From the NCBI GenBank assembly GCA_016839765.1, contig JAEOTP010000088.1:1-45807 (forward strand): 45,807 nt of DNA. The letters are read 5' to 3'. Below the pieces are notes generated by a model. It did not search any database and was not told the DNA's origin. It worked only from the letters and a program-made list of their open reading frames with translations. The first letter of the stretch is position 1, and the number at the start of each line of letters is the position of its first letter. The position numbers and the translations under genes are program-made. This DNA comes from Promethearchaeota archaeon. GTDB lineage: Archaea; Asgardarchaeota; Lokiarchaeia; Sigyniarchaeales; SOKP01. Shown here one piece after another: positions 25,647 to 35,142 of this stretch.

Positions 25647-27473
25647 CTAAAGCTTTTCCTTTTTATCTTCTTCAATATTCACTTCATGTTGAATATCAAA
25701 TTTTATTTCTTTATCGACATCTTTTTTTACAATGATATCCCGCCTTGATTCAGCATACTTATTTGGCTTTAATTTGATTGCTGGAATTCCGATATAAATA
25801 AAGCCAGGTTCTAATATTTGGTTATAAGTTGTAGTTGAGATGGCTCCTATCATAGTATCTCTCCCCACAATAGTCCCTGGAGCAATAGTTGAATGTCCTC
25901 CAATAAGAGCATAATCATCAAGAAATATTTTAGAAATTACGAGATACTTTCCTATTACCATTGAACTCATCAATGTTGCACCCTGACCTACAACAACTTT
26001 TCTTCCCAAGTATAAGAATTCTCCATCACACCATGCATCATATAGATAACTCGAAAAATCCATTTTTATTCCAAACCATTTGAAAGCAAGGACATCTGCC
26101 CATGGAATGGGGCAATTTCTCATGAGCCATAAGACTATTTTTTTTAATTCAGTGCGTAGCATCCAAAATTCATAATCAGTATCTCCTATTTCTGCCAGAA
26201 ATGTACCCTCTTTTGGTTTATGAAGTAAATTAACCAGGATTAGAAAAAGTTTACTATATAAGAAACATCCTAGGATAAAAATAAAATATAATACAAATAA
26301 TATAAATGGTAAAAAAAAAGTAAACATAATCAGATTTTTAACGAAAAACGTGTAGGTATAAAACAACACTGCTACTTGTAGCCCGCTTATCCAAAAAATG
26401 GGTAGATAAACTGCTAGAAATTTTATATTTATTCGACTTATTGCTGAGCTAGTAGTAAAATCAAGATTGTAATCTACATTTTCATATTCAATTTCATTAA
26501 TTTGTTCATTTAGTTTTAGTTGGGTTGAATCAACTTCTTTTTTTTCTTGCTTTTTTTTAATTTTTTTATTCTCCTTATTAGGTTTCTTCATAACTTCTAT
26601 GTTTTCTAAAGAAATTTTATTTTGCTCTAAGTCCTCAGGAGTTAAACCTAAATAGTTCATAACTTTTTTATCAAAGATTTTCCTTAAAGGAATACCAAAA
26701 TAATAATGGTGGTCTCCCTTTACAACACTGTGTTTAGTTGCGGACGCTAAAGGTAATAGATAGGAATTACTATGAATCATTGTACCAGGTGCAATTTGAT
26801 TACTTCCTGCAATAGTAATATTATCGCCTACTTGTATTTGAAAATATGATATATTTCCCCATACTCCGTCTATTAAATGTGTAGCTAAGGTAGAATTGAC
26901 TCCGATATAACAATTTTTTCCGACAATTGCAAACTTTTCGTTACCTACAGATTCTTCAAAAGAGGTTCCTTTTCCAATAACCATTGAACCTATATAATTG
27001 TATAACCAATTCGATAACCATGGAAATAATCCTTTAACAAACATATTTTTAGGATACTTCATAAGGAATGATCTTATATGATAAAATTTCTCCGTTTTAC
27101 TTTTAATATTTCGGGGGATTATACCATTTTTAGATGGTGATTTACTTTCAGTATATGCCCATATCACACGTGTGATTAAGGCAATGAAATATAATCTAAT
27201 AAGATAACATACAATTAAAACGAGTGGCATTGTAAGTAAAGCCATCAGGGGTTCGATTTCTGTAAAAATGGCGATAAAATTTGAAATTTCCAGGAAGTTA
27301 GGTAAAAAATATAAGAAAAAGTACAACATAAAAACTGCGATTGGCACTAAAAATGAGCCTAGATAGTTTGTTAATAATATCATAAATGACAAAATCAGGG
27401 AGTAACTCATTTCTTCCCTGAAAACTTCAGGTTTTAAACTCTTGGATGCTTTACTATTTTTTTTCGATTCCAT
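25647..27473 (-). CDS. Fused double LbH membrane protein (types A+B1, locus 3)
   Basis: This 608-residue paralogue of 13355-15232 has half A with LILSFMILLTNYLGSFLVPI, KSPSKNGIIPRNIKSKT and an LbH ending YFGIPLRKIFDKK. A Lys/Glu-rich linker (about 285-335) follows. Half B has DFTTSSAISRINIKFLAVY, KPKEGTFLAEIGDTDYEFW, ALIGGHSTIAPGTIVG and YIGIPAIKLKP. The EGTFLAEIGDTDYEFWMLRT stretch is identical in locus 1, pointing to close kinship or strong constraint. Unlike loci 1 and 2, no type-B2 gene follows; the next gene downstream is the DUF1295 gene. The N-terminal KSPSK replaces the ISPSK of the other loci. Confidence 0.75.
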   Translation of the reverse strand: MESKKNSKASKSLKPEVFREEMSYSLILSFMILLTNYLGSFLVPIAVFMLYFFLYFLPNFLEISNFIAIFTEIEPLMALLTMPLVLIVCYLIRLYFIALITRVIWAYTESKSPSKNGIIPRNIKSKTEKFYHIRSFLMKYPKNMFVKGLFPWLSNWLYNYIGSMVIGKGTSFEESVGNEKFAIVGKNCYIGVNSTLATHLIDGVWGNISYFQIQVGDNITIAGSNQIAPGTMIHSNSYLLPLASATKHSVVKGDHHYYFGIPLRKIFDKKVMNYLGLTPEDLEQNKISLENIEVMKKPNKENKKIKKKQEKKEVDSTQLKLNEQINEIEYENVDYNLDFTTSSAISRINIKFLAVYLPIFWISGLQVAVLFYTYTFFVKNLIMFTFFLPFILFVLYFIFILGCFLYSKLFLILVNLLHKPKEGTFLAEIGDTDYEFWMLRTELKKIVLWLMRNCPIPWADVLAFKWFGIKMDFSSYLYDAWCDGEFLYLGRKVVVGQGATLMSSMVIGKYLVISKIFLDDYALIGGHSTIAPGTIVGRDTMIGAISTTTYNQILEPGFIYIGIPAIKLKPNKYAESRRDIIVKKDVDKEIKFDIQHEVNIEEDKKEKL

Positions 27474-27927
27474 TTGGAATAAAATCCTTATATAACTTTA
27501 TTACTTAATTAAGATGCTATGTAATTTGTACTTTTACAATGTTTGAATCATTTTTCAAATTACTAAGAATCATATAATAATTATCATAAATTAAAAATCT
27601 TATTTACAATTTTTCTTTAAATATTTTGTGTAAATATAGAAATACGAGCATTTACGACAAAATTGCGACAAAATAATAAATAAAACATAAATTACAAAAC
27701 AGTTAAAAATTAAAGGTTAAAATATCATGTATATCATAGAGCTCTTAAAGCAGTTTATATCAAGCATAAGAAAATTTAATCAATCTCTTAATAAAAACTA
27801 TACAATAATTTTATATTATATTAAATCATTAAGTTCTAGTTAGGTTAAGGCAGAATAAACTAAATTATTGTAATAAAAGCCGATAAAATTTAAATAATAA
27901 TTGTTTTCATAATATTGGAGGAATAGA
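27474..27927. other. Long intergenic region before ribonucleotide reductase
   Basis: This 454-bp AT-rich gap separates divergent genes. I see a TATA-like TTTAAATAAT at 27889-27898 and a GGAGG ribosome site at 27917-27921, six bases before the nrdJ ATG. I also see a short direct repeat of CGACAAAAT near 27655-27675. I did not recognise a cobalamin riboswitch, tRNA or other structured RNA, and no convincing ORF lies inside. Confidence 0.5.
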
Positions 27928-30162
27928 ATGACAGATAATTCTTTTTCATTGATAGATTTGTTTCCAAAATATGTAATCAATTCTAAAGGTGAAAAGAAAA
28001 AATTTGAAGAGACAAGTATCGCCAAAGTGTTAAATAAGGAAACTGGACTTGATATGCATATTGCTGAGAAAGTTGCTGAAGATGTAATTAGAAAAATAAT
28101 CGGCCTTGGAATAGATGAGATTAGAACTAATTATATTAGGGAATTAGTTTGTGTCGAACTAACCCAACGTGGATTAAATAAATATAGAAATCTATTTGCA
28201 CGTGCAATTAATTTAGAAAATATTTCTTTCAAACTTGATGAAAAATTTATTAAACAATTTAAAGGAAAACAACCTAATTGGGGACCTTTAGGTTACATCA
28301 CCTATAAAAGGACTTATGCGCGAATTATAGAAAGGAAAAATCGAAAAGAAGAATTTTGGGAAACAATTCAAAGAGTTGTTGAGGGCTGTTATTCTATTCA
28401 AAAAGAACATTGTATCAAATTAAGTTTGCCATGGAGCGATGAAAAAGCTCAGAGATCGGCTCAGAAAATGTTTGAAAAGATTTGGTATTTTAAATTCTTA
28501 CCCCCCGGACGGGGTTTATGGATGATGGGCACAGAATTTATTGCAAGGCATGGTTCTATGTCGTTAAACAATTGTGGTTTTGCGTCTACAGAAGATATCA
28601 ATCGAAAATATTCGAAAGCTTTCGAATTTGTTATGGATGCTCTAATGTTAGGAGTTGGAGTTGGATTTGATACAAAGGGTGCGGGAAAGATTACAATTAA
28701 GAAACCAAAAGAAAATCATTTTAACTTTCAAATACCTGATAGTAGAGAAGGATGGGTTGAGGCACTCAAATTGACCTTGGAGGCATATTTTCTAGGAAAA
28801 CAAATGCCCAATTATGACTTCTCTCTCGTTCGTCCATCTGGACGCCCCATACGAGGCTTTGGGGGTGTAGCATCAGGACCTGATCCACTAAAACATATGT
28901 TAGAGGATATAAGAAAACTATTAGATAATAGAGTGAACCAATCATTAACTTCTGTTGATATTGTAGATATTATGAATCTTATTGGGAAATGTGTGGTTGC
29001 TGGAAATGTTAGACGGAGTGCAGAGATCGCATTAGGAGATCCGACAGATTTAGAATTTGTTACATGTAAACAGGATGAAAAAAAATTGTATTCTCATAGA
29101 TGGGCAAGCAATAACAGTATTTTTGCAATAAAAGGGTTAGACTATTCTTTTATAGCCGATCAAATAGTTGTAAATGGAGAACCTGGAATTTTTTGGCTTG
29201 AAAATGCAAAAGCATATGGAAGGATGGGAGAACCTCCAGATCATAAAGACAAAAAGGCGGCTGGAGTAAATCCTTGTGGAGAACAAACCTTAGAATCATT
29301 TGAACTTTGCTGTCTTGTGGAGACTTTTCCATCGAATCATGATTCTTATGAAGAATTCCAAGAAACATTAAAATATGCGTATCTTTATTCTAAATCAGTA
29401 ACACTAGTAAATACACATTGGCCTGAAACTAATGCTGTAATGCTCAAAAATAGACGTATGGGAATCTCTCAAACAGGAATAATTGAGGCTTTTATAAAAC
29501 ATGGAAGGAGAAAAGTGCTTGATTGGTGTGATCTAGCATATACATATTTAAAAGACTTAGATGAGGAGTATTCAAATTGGTTATGTATTCCAAAATCAAT
29601 TAAATTAACAACTGTAAAACCAAGTGGTACTGTAAGTCTACTTCCTGGAGTGCCCCCAGGAATTCATTATCCACATTCTGAATATTATATCCGCAGAATA
29701 CGGATATCAAAAAACTCTGATTTGATTGAACATATTAAAGATGCTGGATATAAAGTAGAGGATGACTCTTATTCTCCTAATACTGTAGTTGCTGAATTTC
29801 CTGTCCATGAAGAGTATTTTGATCGTTCTAAAAAGGAAGTTTCAATCTGGGAGCAAGTAGCTAATGCTATAGATTATCAAAAATATTGGTCTGATAACCA
29901 AGTATCCATAACGGTAACTTTCAAACCTGAAGAAAAAAATGAAGTTAAACGTGTATTGGAATTTTGTGAAGATAAATTAAAAAGTGTTAGCTTCCTACCA
30001 ATAAAAGAGCATGGATATAAGCAACCGCCCTACGAAGAAATTACAGAAGAGAGATACAGACAATTATTAGCAAATTTAAAGCCCCTTGATTTAGATGAAA
30101 CAAAAGATCGTGCCATAGGAGAAAAGTTCTGTGACACCGAGTTTTGTGAAATTCGTTTTTAG
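27928..30162 (+). CDS. nrdJ: Adenosylcobalamin-dependent ribonucleoside-triphosphate reductase (class II)
   Basis: This 744-residue enzyme makes deoxyribonucleotides using B12. Near the N-terminus is a cone-like region (VINSKGEKKKFEETSIAKVL). The catalytic barrel has the redox pair C216 (LNNCGF) and C461 (FELCCLVE), the thiyl-radical site NPCGEQ with C450 and E452, and VRPSGRPIRGFGG plus VGVGFDTKGAG. The C-terminal shuttle cysteines C735 and C740 lie in EKFCDTEFCEIRF. Length and cysteine spacing fit the monomeric Lactobacillus-type RTPR. A GGAGG site six bases before the ATG supports the start. It works in anaerobes as well as in air. Confidence 0.92.
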   Translation: MTDNSFSLIDLFPKYVINSKGEKKKFEETSIAKVLNKETGLDMHIAEKVAEDVIRKIIGLGIDEIRTNYIRELVCVELTQRGLNKYRNLFARAINLENISFKLDEKFIKQFKGKQPNWGPLGYITYKRTYARIIERKNRKEEFWETIQRVVEGCYSIQKEHCIKLSLPWSDEKAQRSAQKMFEKIWYFKFLPPGRGLWMMGTEFIARHGSMSLNNCGFASTEDINRKYSKAFEFVMDALMLGVGVGFDTKGAGKITIKKPKENHFNFQIPDSREGWVEALKLTLEAYFLGKQMPNYDFSLVRPSGRPIRGFGGVASGPDPLKHMLEDIRKLLDNRVNQSLTSVDIVDIMNLIGKCVVAGNVRRSAEIALGDPTDLEFVTCKQDEKKLYSHRWASNNSIFAIKGLDYSFIADQIVVNGEPGIFWLENAKAYGRMGEPPDHKDKKAAGVNPCGEQTLESFELCCLVETFPSNHDSYEEFQETLKYAYLYSKSVTLVNTHWPETNAVMLKNRRMGISQTGIIEAFIKHGRRKVLDWCDLAYTYLKDLDEEYSNWLCIPKSIKLTTVKPSGTVSLLPGVPPGIHYPHSEYYIRRIRISKNSDLIEHIKDAGYKVEDDSYSPNTVVAEFPVHEEYFDRSKKEVSIWEQVANAIDYQKYWSDNQVSITVTFKPEEKNEVKRVLEFCEDKLKSVSFLPIKEHGYKQPPYEEITEERYRQLLANLKPLDLDETKDRAIGEKFCDTEFCEIRF

Positions 30163-30325
30163 TTCAAAAGCTTGAATAAATTTACTTCAAATAATAAAAT
30201 TTTAAATTTGAAATCACTTTTTTTGATTAATAAGAATTTAAAGAAAAAATTAAAAGCAATCCAAGAAAATTTATTTTTATCAGAAAAGAATTTTTACAAC
30301 AAAATTTCAAAATAAGTGATTTTTA

Positions 30326-31267
30326 ATGGCTGAAGAAGATCCAGTTGAAGAAATAGAAAAAATGGCTGATAAGGCTGCGAAAAAACCGCGAGCTAAATCT
30401 AGAACTATTCCAAAGGGAAAACAAAAAGCTAAAAAAGCTACTACAAAAAAAGAAGCGGCAGAGGTACCTGCCGAACCTTCGCAAATTGTTTTTAAAAAAT
30501 TTAAAGTAAATTTTTGGAGAACACGTTTACATGATGAAGAGTTAGGGGTACATCAACAACTTAAATACCAAGCAAAGACTCGGTGGTTCAGTAAGAATTT
30601 TGACATTGAGGGAGTAATAGAAGAAGATGATGAAAAGAAGTATATAATAGCTTTTAATAAAGAACAGTGGGAAGAAAGCCCTATAGAAGAAAGAAGACTT
30701 GTGTGTCGTTATTTTACAATTATGGAAGAGACTATGGATGCTACACCTAAAGGAGGAAATTTCAAAGGTGGTGTTGAATTAAGCGTGGCTCATTCATTAA
30801 TCCAGAGTTATGAAATTAAACATGCAGCACCAGTATTTTTCTTTCAAATACCAGGTACAATAAATCTAATACGATGTAATAGAGGATGGAGATTAGTAGG
30901 TACGCGTTGGACTTTTCCACTACTCCCTGAGGACAAAGAGGATGAATTACAAGTGGTTCATGCTAGAGGTGTGGTTGGACCTGGAAGAAATTACAAGATA
31001 TATATAGGTAAAAAACTTATAGCGAGAGTAGACGGGAAGCCAGTACAAAAAGAATTTGAAATAGAATTCTACGATCAAGACTACGCAAAAGATAAAACTT
31101 TTCAGAGATATATGATTTTATTCGGATGTGCCTGTAATTTTATGCATGAAGCTGAGAAAACGATTAAAAGGCTCTACAGAAAAATGAAGAATACAGGAAG
31201 TTCCCCATACAAACCACCAAAGCAAGAATTAGACTTATTTAGGAATCCTAGAATGATGCGTAGATAA
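30326..31267 (+). CDS. Conserved hypothetical protein with basic Lys/Ala-rich tail
   Basis: The first ~50 residues are acidic, then rich in Lys, Ala and Pro (KKPRAKSRTIPKGKQKAKKA), a tail typical of nucleic-acid- or ribosome-associated proteins. The rest (about residues 58-313) is a soluble alpha/beta region with many aromatic and charged residues and no recognised family. No Cys cluster, P-loop or membrane helix is visible. The 163-bp gap upstream is AT-rich. The gene converges with a membrane protein gene across an A/T-tract (31267-31316) that probably ends transcription on both strands. The function is unknown. Confidence 0.6.
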   Translation: MAEEDPVEEIEKMADKAAKKPRAKSRTIPKGKQKAKKATTKKEAAEVPAEPSQIVFKKFKVNFWRTRLHDEELGVHQQLKYQAKTRWFSKNFDIEGVIEEDDEKKYIIAFNKEQWEESPIEERRLVCRYFTIMEETMDATPKGGNFKGGVELSVAHSLIQSYEIKHAAPVFFFQIPGTINLIRCNRGWRLVGTRWTFPLLPEDKEDELQVVHARGVVGPGRNYKIYIGKKLIARVDGKPVQKEFEIEFYDQDYAKDKTFQRYMILFGCACNFMHEAEKTIKRLYRKMKNTGSSPYKPPKQELDLFRNPRMMRR

Positions 31268-31316
31268 AATATTAAGGAAATTATAAAAAAATTTTTTTAT
31301 TTTTATTTTTTAAAAA

Positions 31317-32084
31317 TTAGCTTAGCATTTGCTTTTTCCAAGCTGTATAGCCCTTAGTTTCTTTTCCTCGATAAATCGCTTTTTTACCAATTTGTTTTTC
31401 ATAGATTGTTTGGAGGGTGTCTTCATCAGCTTCTTTTAATTCTTCTTTTTTAATTTCTTCTTCTATCTCATATTCCTCTTCTATACGTTTGACTCTTTTC
31501 AAAACAGCAAATACTGCGTGATTCCAAAGTACAAACCCTAAGTAAATTAAACCTATTATTACGAGCATTAGTATTCCAATAAATAATACCCATTCTCCAG
31601 GATTGAACTGAAGGACAAATACCCATAATTGCGCAACCCAGTTCCATAGGAATGAAGGGATGATAACTACAATGAGGGTTATGAGAAAGATGTACACACT
31701 TATCAAAGCAACAGCAACAAGTAATCTAAGAGTCGCATAATCTTCATACTTTTTGGCCAGCACTCTATCTTTGAACATTCGTTGGCATAATCTCAATATT
31801 CCTCCTCGGAATAATATGTAAAACAATACTAGCAGAAAAAGATGACCAACAATAATCCCTACGATGATAAGGGCTACGACTCCAGCACCTAAGCTTGCTA
31901 TTTCATCCCAAATTCCTTCTTCAATTAACCAAAATATAATCATTAACCATATACCAAGGATTGTAATGACAGCACCTATAATTATGGCATAATAAATCGT
32001 TCTAGCAATACGTAAATCCCACGTACTATATTCATCTAATGGATCAGGTGCTCTTAATGGTGCTTTTCTAGCTTTTCGTGGCAT
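31317..32084 (-). CDS. Four- to five-helix membrane protein with charged C-tail
   Basis: This 255-residue protein has a basic, Pro-rich start (MPRKARKAPLRAPDPL), hydrophobic segments at about residues 28-55, 64-92, 115-145 and 152-182, and a Lys/Glu-rich cytoplasmic tail (RVKRIEEEYEIEEEIKKEEL) likely to form a coiled coil. No family is recognised. It is preceded on the same strand by the zinc-ribbon membrane protein at 32208; the 123-bp gap between them is AT-rich. Confidence 0.6.
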   Translation of the reverse strand: MPRKARKAPLRAPDPLDEYSTWDLRIARTIYYAIIIGAVITILGIWLMIIFWLIEEGIWDEIASLGAGVVALIIVGIIVGHLFLLVLFYILFRGGILRLCQRMFKDRVLAKKYEDYATLRLLVAVALISVYIFLITLIVVIIPSFLWNWVAQLWVFVLQFNPGEWVLFIGILMLVIIGLIYLGFVLWNHAVFAVLKRVKRIEEEYEIEEEIKKEELKEADEDTLQTIYEKQIGKKAIYRGKETKGYTAWKKQMLS

Positions 32085-32207
32085 AATTTTCTCAACTTAA
32101 ATTATTTTTACATTTCAAATTAGGTTTTCCAAATTATATTATTTTATATTTTATTTTAGTTTATTTGAATATTTTTCCTATTTAAATATTATAGGATTGA
32201 TAAGTTG

Positions 32208-32660
32208 TTATTTTTCATAGGGTGCTTTTAAAATACTATGGCAATATGGGCACTTTTTAGCATCTGGTTTTATATCTTCACCACAATATGGACAGAAGGT
32301 TGTATCCTCAGTAACATCTTCCCCCTCTTCTTCAAGTCGGACTTCTTTTTCCTTTCTCCTTGGTTTAATTTCCTTTCCTGCTTTTTTGAGTACTTTTTCT
32401 TTAGCAGTTAAAGGAATAGCCTCTTCCTCTTTTTCTTCTTCTGTTACAAATGGTTTCTTTGAAAATTTTAACTGTGAGAAACATGTTGGACAGTAGGTTT
32501 TTTGTTTATTAGCATAATAAATTGCGTATACGAGAGCCGCTATTCCTACTGTAGCAACAATTACTATTATCCAAACTGTTTTTTTAGAGGTTTCTAATGG
32601 TTTTCGTACAGGGTTATCTATTTCTTTTTTACAGACGTTACAATATGCATATCGAGTCAT
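32208..32660 (-). CDS. Zinc-ribbon protein with one membrane helix
   Basis: This 150-residue protein begins with a CxxC knuckle (YCNVCKKEI). A single membrane helix follows (about residues 28-48, VWIIVIVATVGIAALVYAIYY), and then CPTC, which may complete the first zinc site. A Glu/Lys-rich linker leads to a C-terminal double-CxxC zinc ribbon (FCPYCGEDIKPDAKKCPYCH). Such short zinc-ribbon anchors are common in Asgard archaea but their function is unknown. Confidence 0.65.
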   Translation of the reverse strand: MTRYAYCNVCKKEIDNPVRKPLETSKKTVWIIVIVATVGIAALVYAIYYANKQKTYCPTCFSQLKFSKKPFVTEEEKEEEAIPLTAKEKVLKKAGKEIKPRRKEKEVRLEEEGEDVTEDTTFCPYCGEDIKPDAKKCPYCHSILKAPYEK

Positions 32661-32788
32661 ACTATTTCATCTCAAAATTTTTGAGTATGTTATTTTAAAT
32701 AATAGATTATTTTAATTAAAAAAGTCTTTTAAACCTATAATATATTGTTCTATAAATTATTATTTAATTAACTCAAAATGAACTGAAT

Positions 32789-34102
32789 TTGGAACAAAAT
32801 AAATTTTACATCGAGACTTATGGATGTACTTCAAATAAAGCAGATTCTAACATTATTACAAATCTATTAAATAAATCAAATTACGTACTTTCAACCTTAG
32901 ATGATGCTGATTTCATTATTATTAATACTTGTGGCGTGAAACAACAAACAGAAAATAAGATAAAAACTCGCCTTAAATCTTTGTATAACCTTTTTAGGAA
33001 GAATCCAGCTAAATCTATTATAATTGCTGGTTGCTTGCCTTTTATTGATCATTCATATATAGACGTAATCAGAAAAATCGTGCCTAATTTCTCAGCTATA
33101 GTTGATTTAGACAACATTCATGAATTTCCAAAAATTTTGGGCCGAATTAAGCAAGGCAATACGAATTTAATAATCAAATCTCAAGAACTCATAGATAAAA
33201 CAGAATTTTTAATTGATCTCGCGCCAGGAAAAATTACTGGTATTGTTCCTATTTCTGAAGGATGTCTTGGAGCTTGTACGTACTGTTGCGTAAAGAATGC
33301 TAGGGGCCATCTAAACTGTTATCAGCCTGATAAAATAATTAAAAATGTAAAATATCAATTAAAGCAAGGGATTAAACAGATTTATTTAACCTCTCAAGAT
33401 TGTAGTACCTACAAGTTCAATCACATAGAATTAGTAGATTTAATAAAAGATATCACTAATTTAGATTATAAATTCTTTCTGAGAATAGGGATGCTAAATC
33501 CCAGATTCTTAATTAAAAATTTAGATCAATTAATTACCATTTTTAACTTTAAAAAGGTATATCAATTCTTACATATTCCAATTCAATCTGGAAGTAATAA
33601 TATTTTAGAAAAAATGAATAGATCCTATAGAATTCAAGAAATTATTAATAAAATTGAAATTTTAAGAAAAAGCTTTCCGTTCTTAACGATATCTACTGAT
33701 ATAATATGTGGATTTCCCGGAGAAACTGAAGTTGAATTTAAAAAAACGATTGAACTAATAGAATGGCTAAAACCTGAAATTTTAAATATCTCGAAATTTA
33801 CTCCGCGACCTGGTACTAAGGCAAAAGAAATGAAACAAATTGATGGCAAAATTATAAAAGAAAGATCTAATCGCCTTTCAAAAATATATAGAAAAATTTT
33901 AAGTGATTCAAACAAAGAGTGGGAAAACTGGAAGGGAAAAGTTTTAATGCTTCATGAAGGAGAAAAGAATAACCAAGATTTTGGAAGAAATTATGCTTAC
34001 AAAAACATTATTGTAGCGGATTTTAAAGGTAACTATGGTGATTTTGCTTTAGTTAAAGTATATAAAGTAAGTGGGTCTAATCTATATGCGAAAATTATTT
34101 AG
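32789..34102 (+). CDS. MiaB-family tRNA methylthiotransferase (CDKAL1/MtaB-like)
   Basis: This 437-residue radical-SAM enzyme has an N-terminal UPF0004 domain with cluster cysteines C13 (ETYGCTSNKADS), C48 and C82, and a radical-SAM motif C159-x3-C163-x2-C166 (EGCLGACTYC). Later come HIPIQSGSNNILEKMNR and STDIICGFPGETEVEF, and a C-terminal TRAM-like region. The archaeal members (e-MtaB/CDKAL1) methylthiolate t6A37 in tRNAs that read ANN codons, which is the likely role. The chosen start is TTG at 32789, nine codons before the first cluster Cys region; a CTG three codons earlier is possible. Confidence 0.88.
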   Translation: MEQNKFYIETYGCTSNKADSNIITNLLNKSNYVLSTLDDADFIIINTCGVKQQTENKIKTRLKSLYNLFRKNPAKSIIIAGCLPFIDHSYIDVIRKIVPNFSAIVDLDNIHEFPKILGRIKQGNTNLIIKSQELIDKTEFLIDLAPGKITGIVPISEGCLGACTYCCVKNARGHLNCYQPDKIIKNVKYQLKQGIKQIYLTSQDCSTYKFNHIELVDLIKDITNLDYKFFLRIGMLNPRFLIKNLDQLITIFNFKKVYQFLHIPIQSGSNNILEKMNRSYRIQEIINKIEILRKSFPFLTISTDIICGFPGETEVEFKKTIELIEWLKPEILNISKFTPRPGTKAKEMKQIDGKIIKERSNRLSKIYRKILSDSNKEWENWKGKVLMLHEGEKNNQDFGRNYAYKNIIVADFKGNYGDFALVKVYKVSGSNLYAKII

Positions 34103-34123
34103 TTAGTTAGGAAAAAAGTAAAA

Positions 34124-35023
34124 TTAAGTAAAATTAAATTGCTCTAATGCTTTTTGAGCCACTTTATCGCCCCACTCTTGGACAAAATGACCTGCTTCTT
34201 TGATTAAATAAGGCTTAGGACAACCACGAATCACATTCCTTAAATACTTCATTACAGGTAATCCTAAGACAGGGTCTTGCATGCCAACAGCCATAGAGGT
34301 TTCTCCAGACCATTTTTTACTTAAATAATCTCGGGCTTTTCTAGAAATTTCAGCACCTGAAGCATCAGAGTGATCAGGTACTATATTTGGAAATCTACGA
34401 ACACCCGCCTTATATGTGATAGCTGGAAATGGAGCACTGTATGCTGCCCTTTCTTCATCTGTTAAGTGGGGACATACTCGTCCCAATAATCTTCCTGGAT
34501 CCAAATCTGGATGGTTATTATTCCATTCTCGCCAGGCTAAAAAGCTTTTTGATAATGGTATATCCCCCGTTGCTAGGGCAGTATTCATTAATAGAAGTCG
34601 AGAAAATTTTTTTGGTATTTCCATTGGCAATGTAAGACCTATAAGACCTCCCCAATCTTGACAAACTAACGTTATATTTTCAAGATCTAATTCCTTAATG
34701 AATTCTAGAATAGAATTTCGATGAAAATCGAAAGTGTATACTTCTTCCATGACAGGCTTATCAGATCTCCCAAAACCAAAATAATCTGGGGCGATAACGC
34801 GAATTCCTATTTTAAGAAATATAGGAATCATTTTTCGATATAAATAACTCCAAGTAGGTTGACCATGTAAACATAAAAACACTTCTTTAGAATTTTTTGG
34901 TCCAACGTCAATATAGTGCATCCTTAATTCTTCATATCCCTTTAGAGGTTCTAAATAATTAGGTTCATAAGGGAATTCGGGAAGTGTTTTAAACCTCTCT
35001 TCAGGAGTTCTAAGAAATTCCAC
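34124..35023 (-). CDS. Haloalkane dehalogenase-like alpha/beta hydrolase
   Basis: This 299-residue alpha/beta hydrolase carries the HLD-family patterns. The oxyanion segment is HGQPTWSYLYRKM, followed by FGFGRSDKP. The nucleophile elbow is CQDWGG (D123, with the halide-stabilising W124). A candidate catalytic acid is D250 in MQDPVLG, placed as in subfamily I (DhlA-like), and the catalytic histidine is H279 in GHFVQEWGD. A second halide Trp may lie in FLAWREW (about 162-167). True substrate range is unknown; epoxide hydrolase-like activity is less likely because Asp-Trp follows the nucleophile. It is a single gene. Confidence 0.82.
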   Translation of the reverse strand: MEFLRTPEERFKTLPEFPYEPNYLEPLKGYEELRMHYIDVGPKNSKEVFLCLHGQPTWSYLYRKMIPIFLKIGIRVIAPDYFGFGRSDKPVMEEVYTFDFHRNSILEFIKELDLENITLVCQDWGGLIGLTLPMEIPKKFSRLLLMNTALATGDIPLSKSFLAWREWNNNHPDLDPGRLLGRVCPHLTDEERAAYSAPFPAITYKAGVRRFPNIVPDHSDASGAEISRKARDYLSKKWSGETSMAVGMQDPVLGLPVMKYLRNVIRGCPKPYLIKEAGHFVQEWGDKVAQKALEQFNFT

Positions 35024-35142
35024 CTTTTACTCACATTTGTGTTTTGAATTTAATATTATCCTTATTATTATAATTTTTGGAAACTTTAAATATAAAGAAA
35101 AATAGACCTAAATGTAAATTCTTTAAGTTAACAGAATATCCA

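Noticed and set aside
27655-27675. CRISPR or iteron-like direct repeat (CGACAAAAT twice)
   Set aside because: Only two short copies, no regular spacers and no nearby cas or replication genes.
27474-27927. Cobalamin riboswitch before the B12-dependent reductase
   Set aside because: No B12-box-like sequence or long paired structure was visible, and such riboswitches are rare in archaea.
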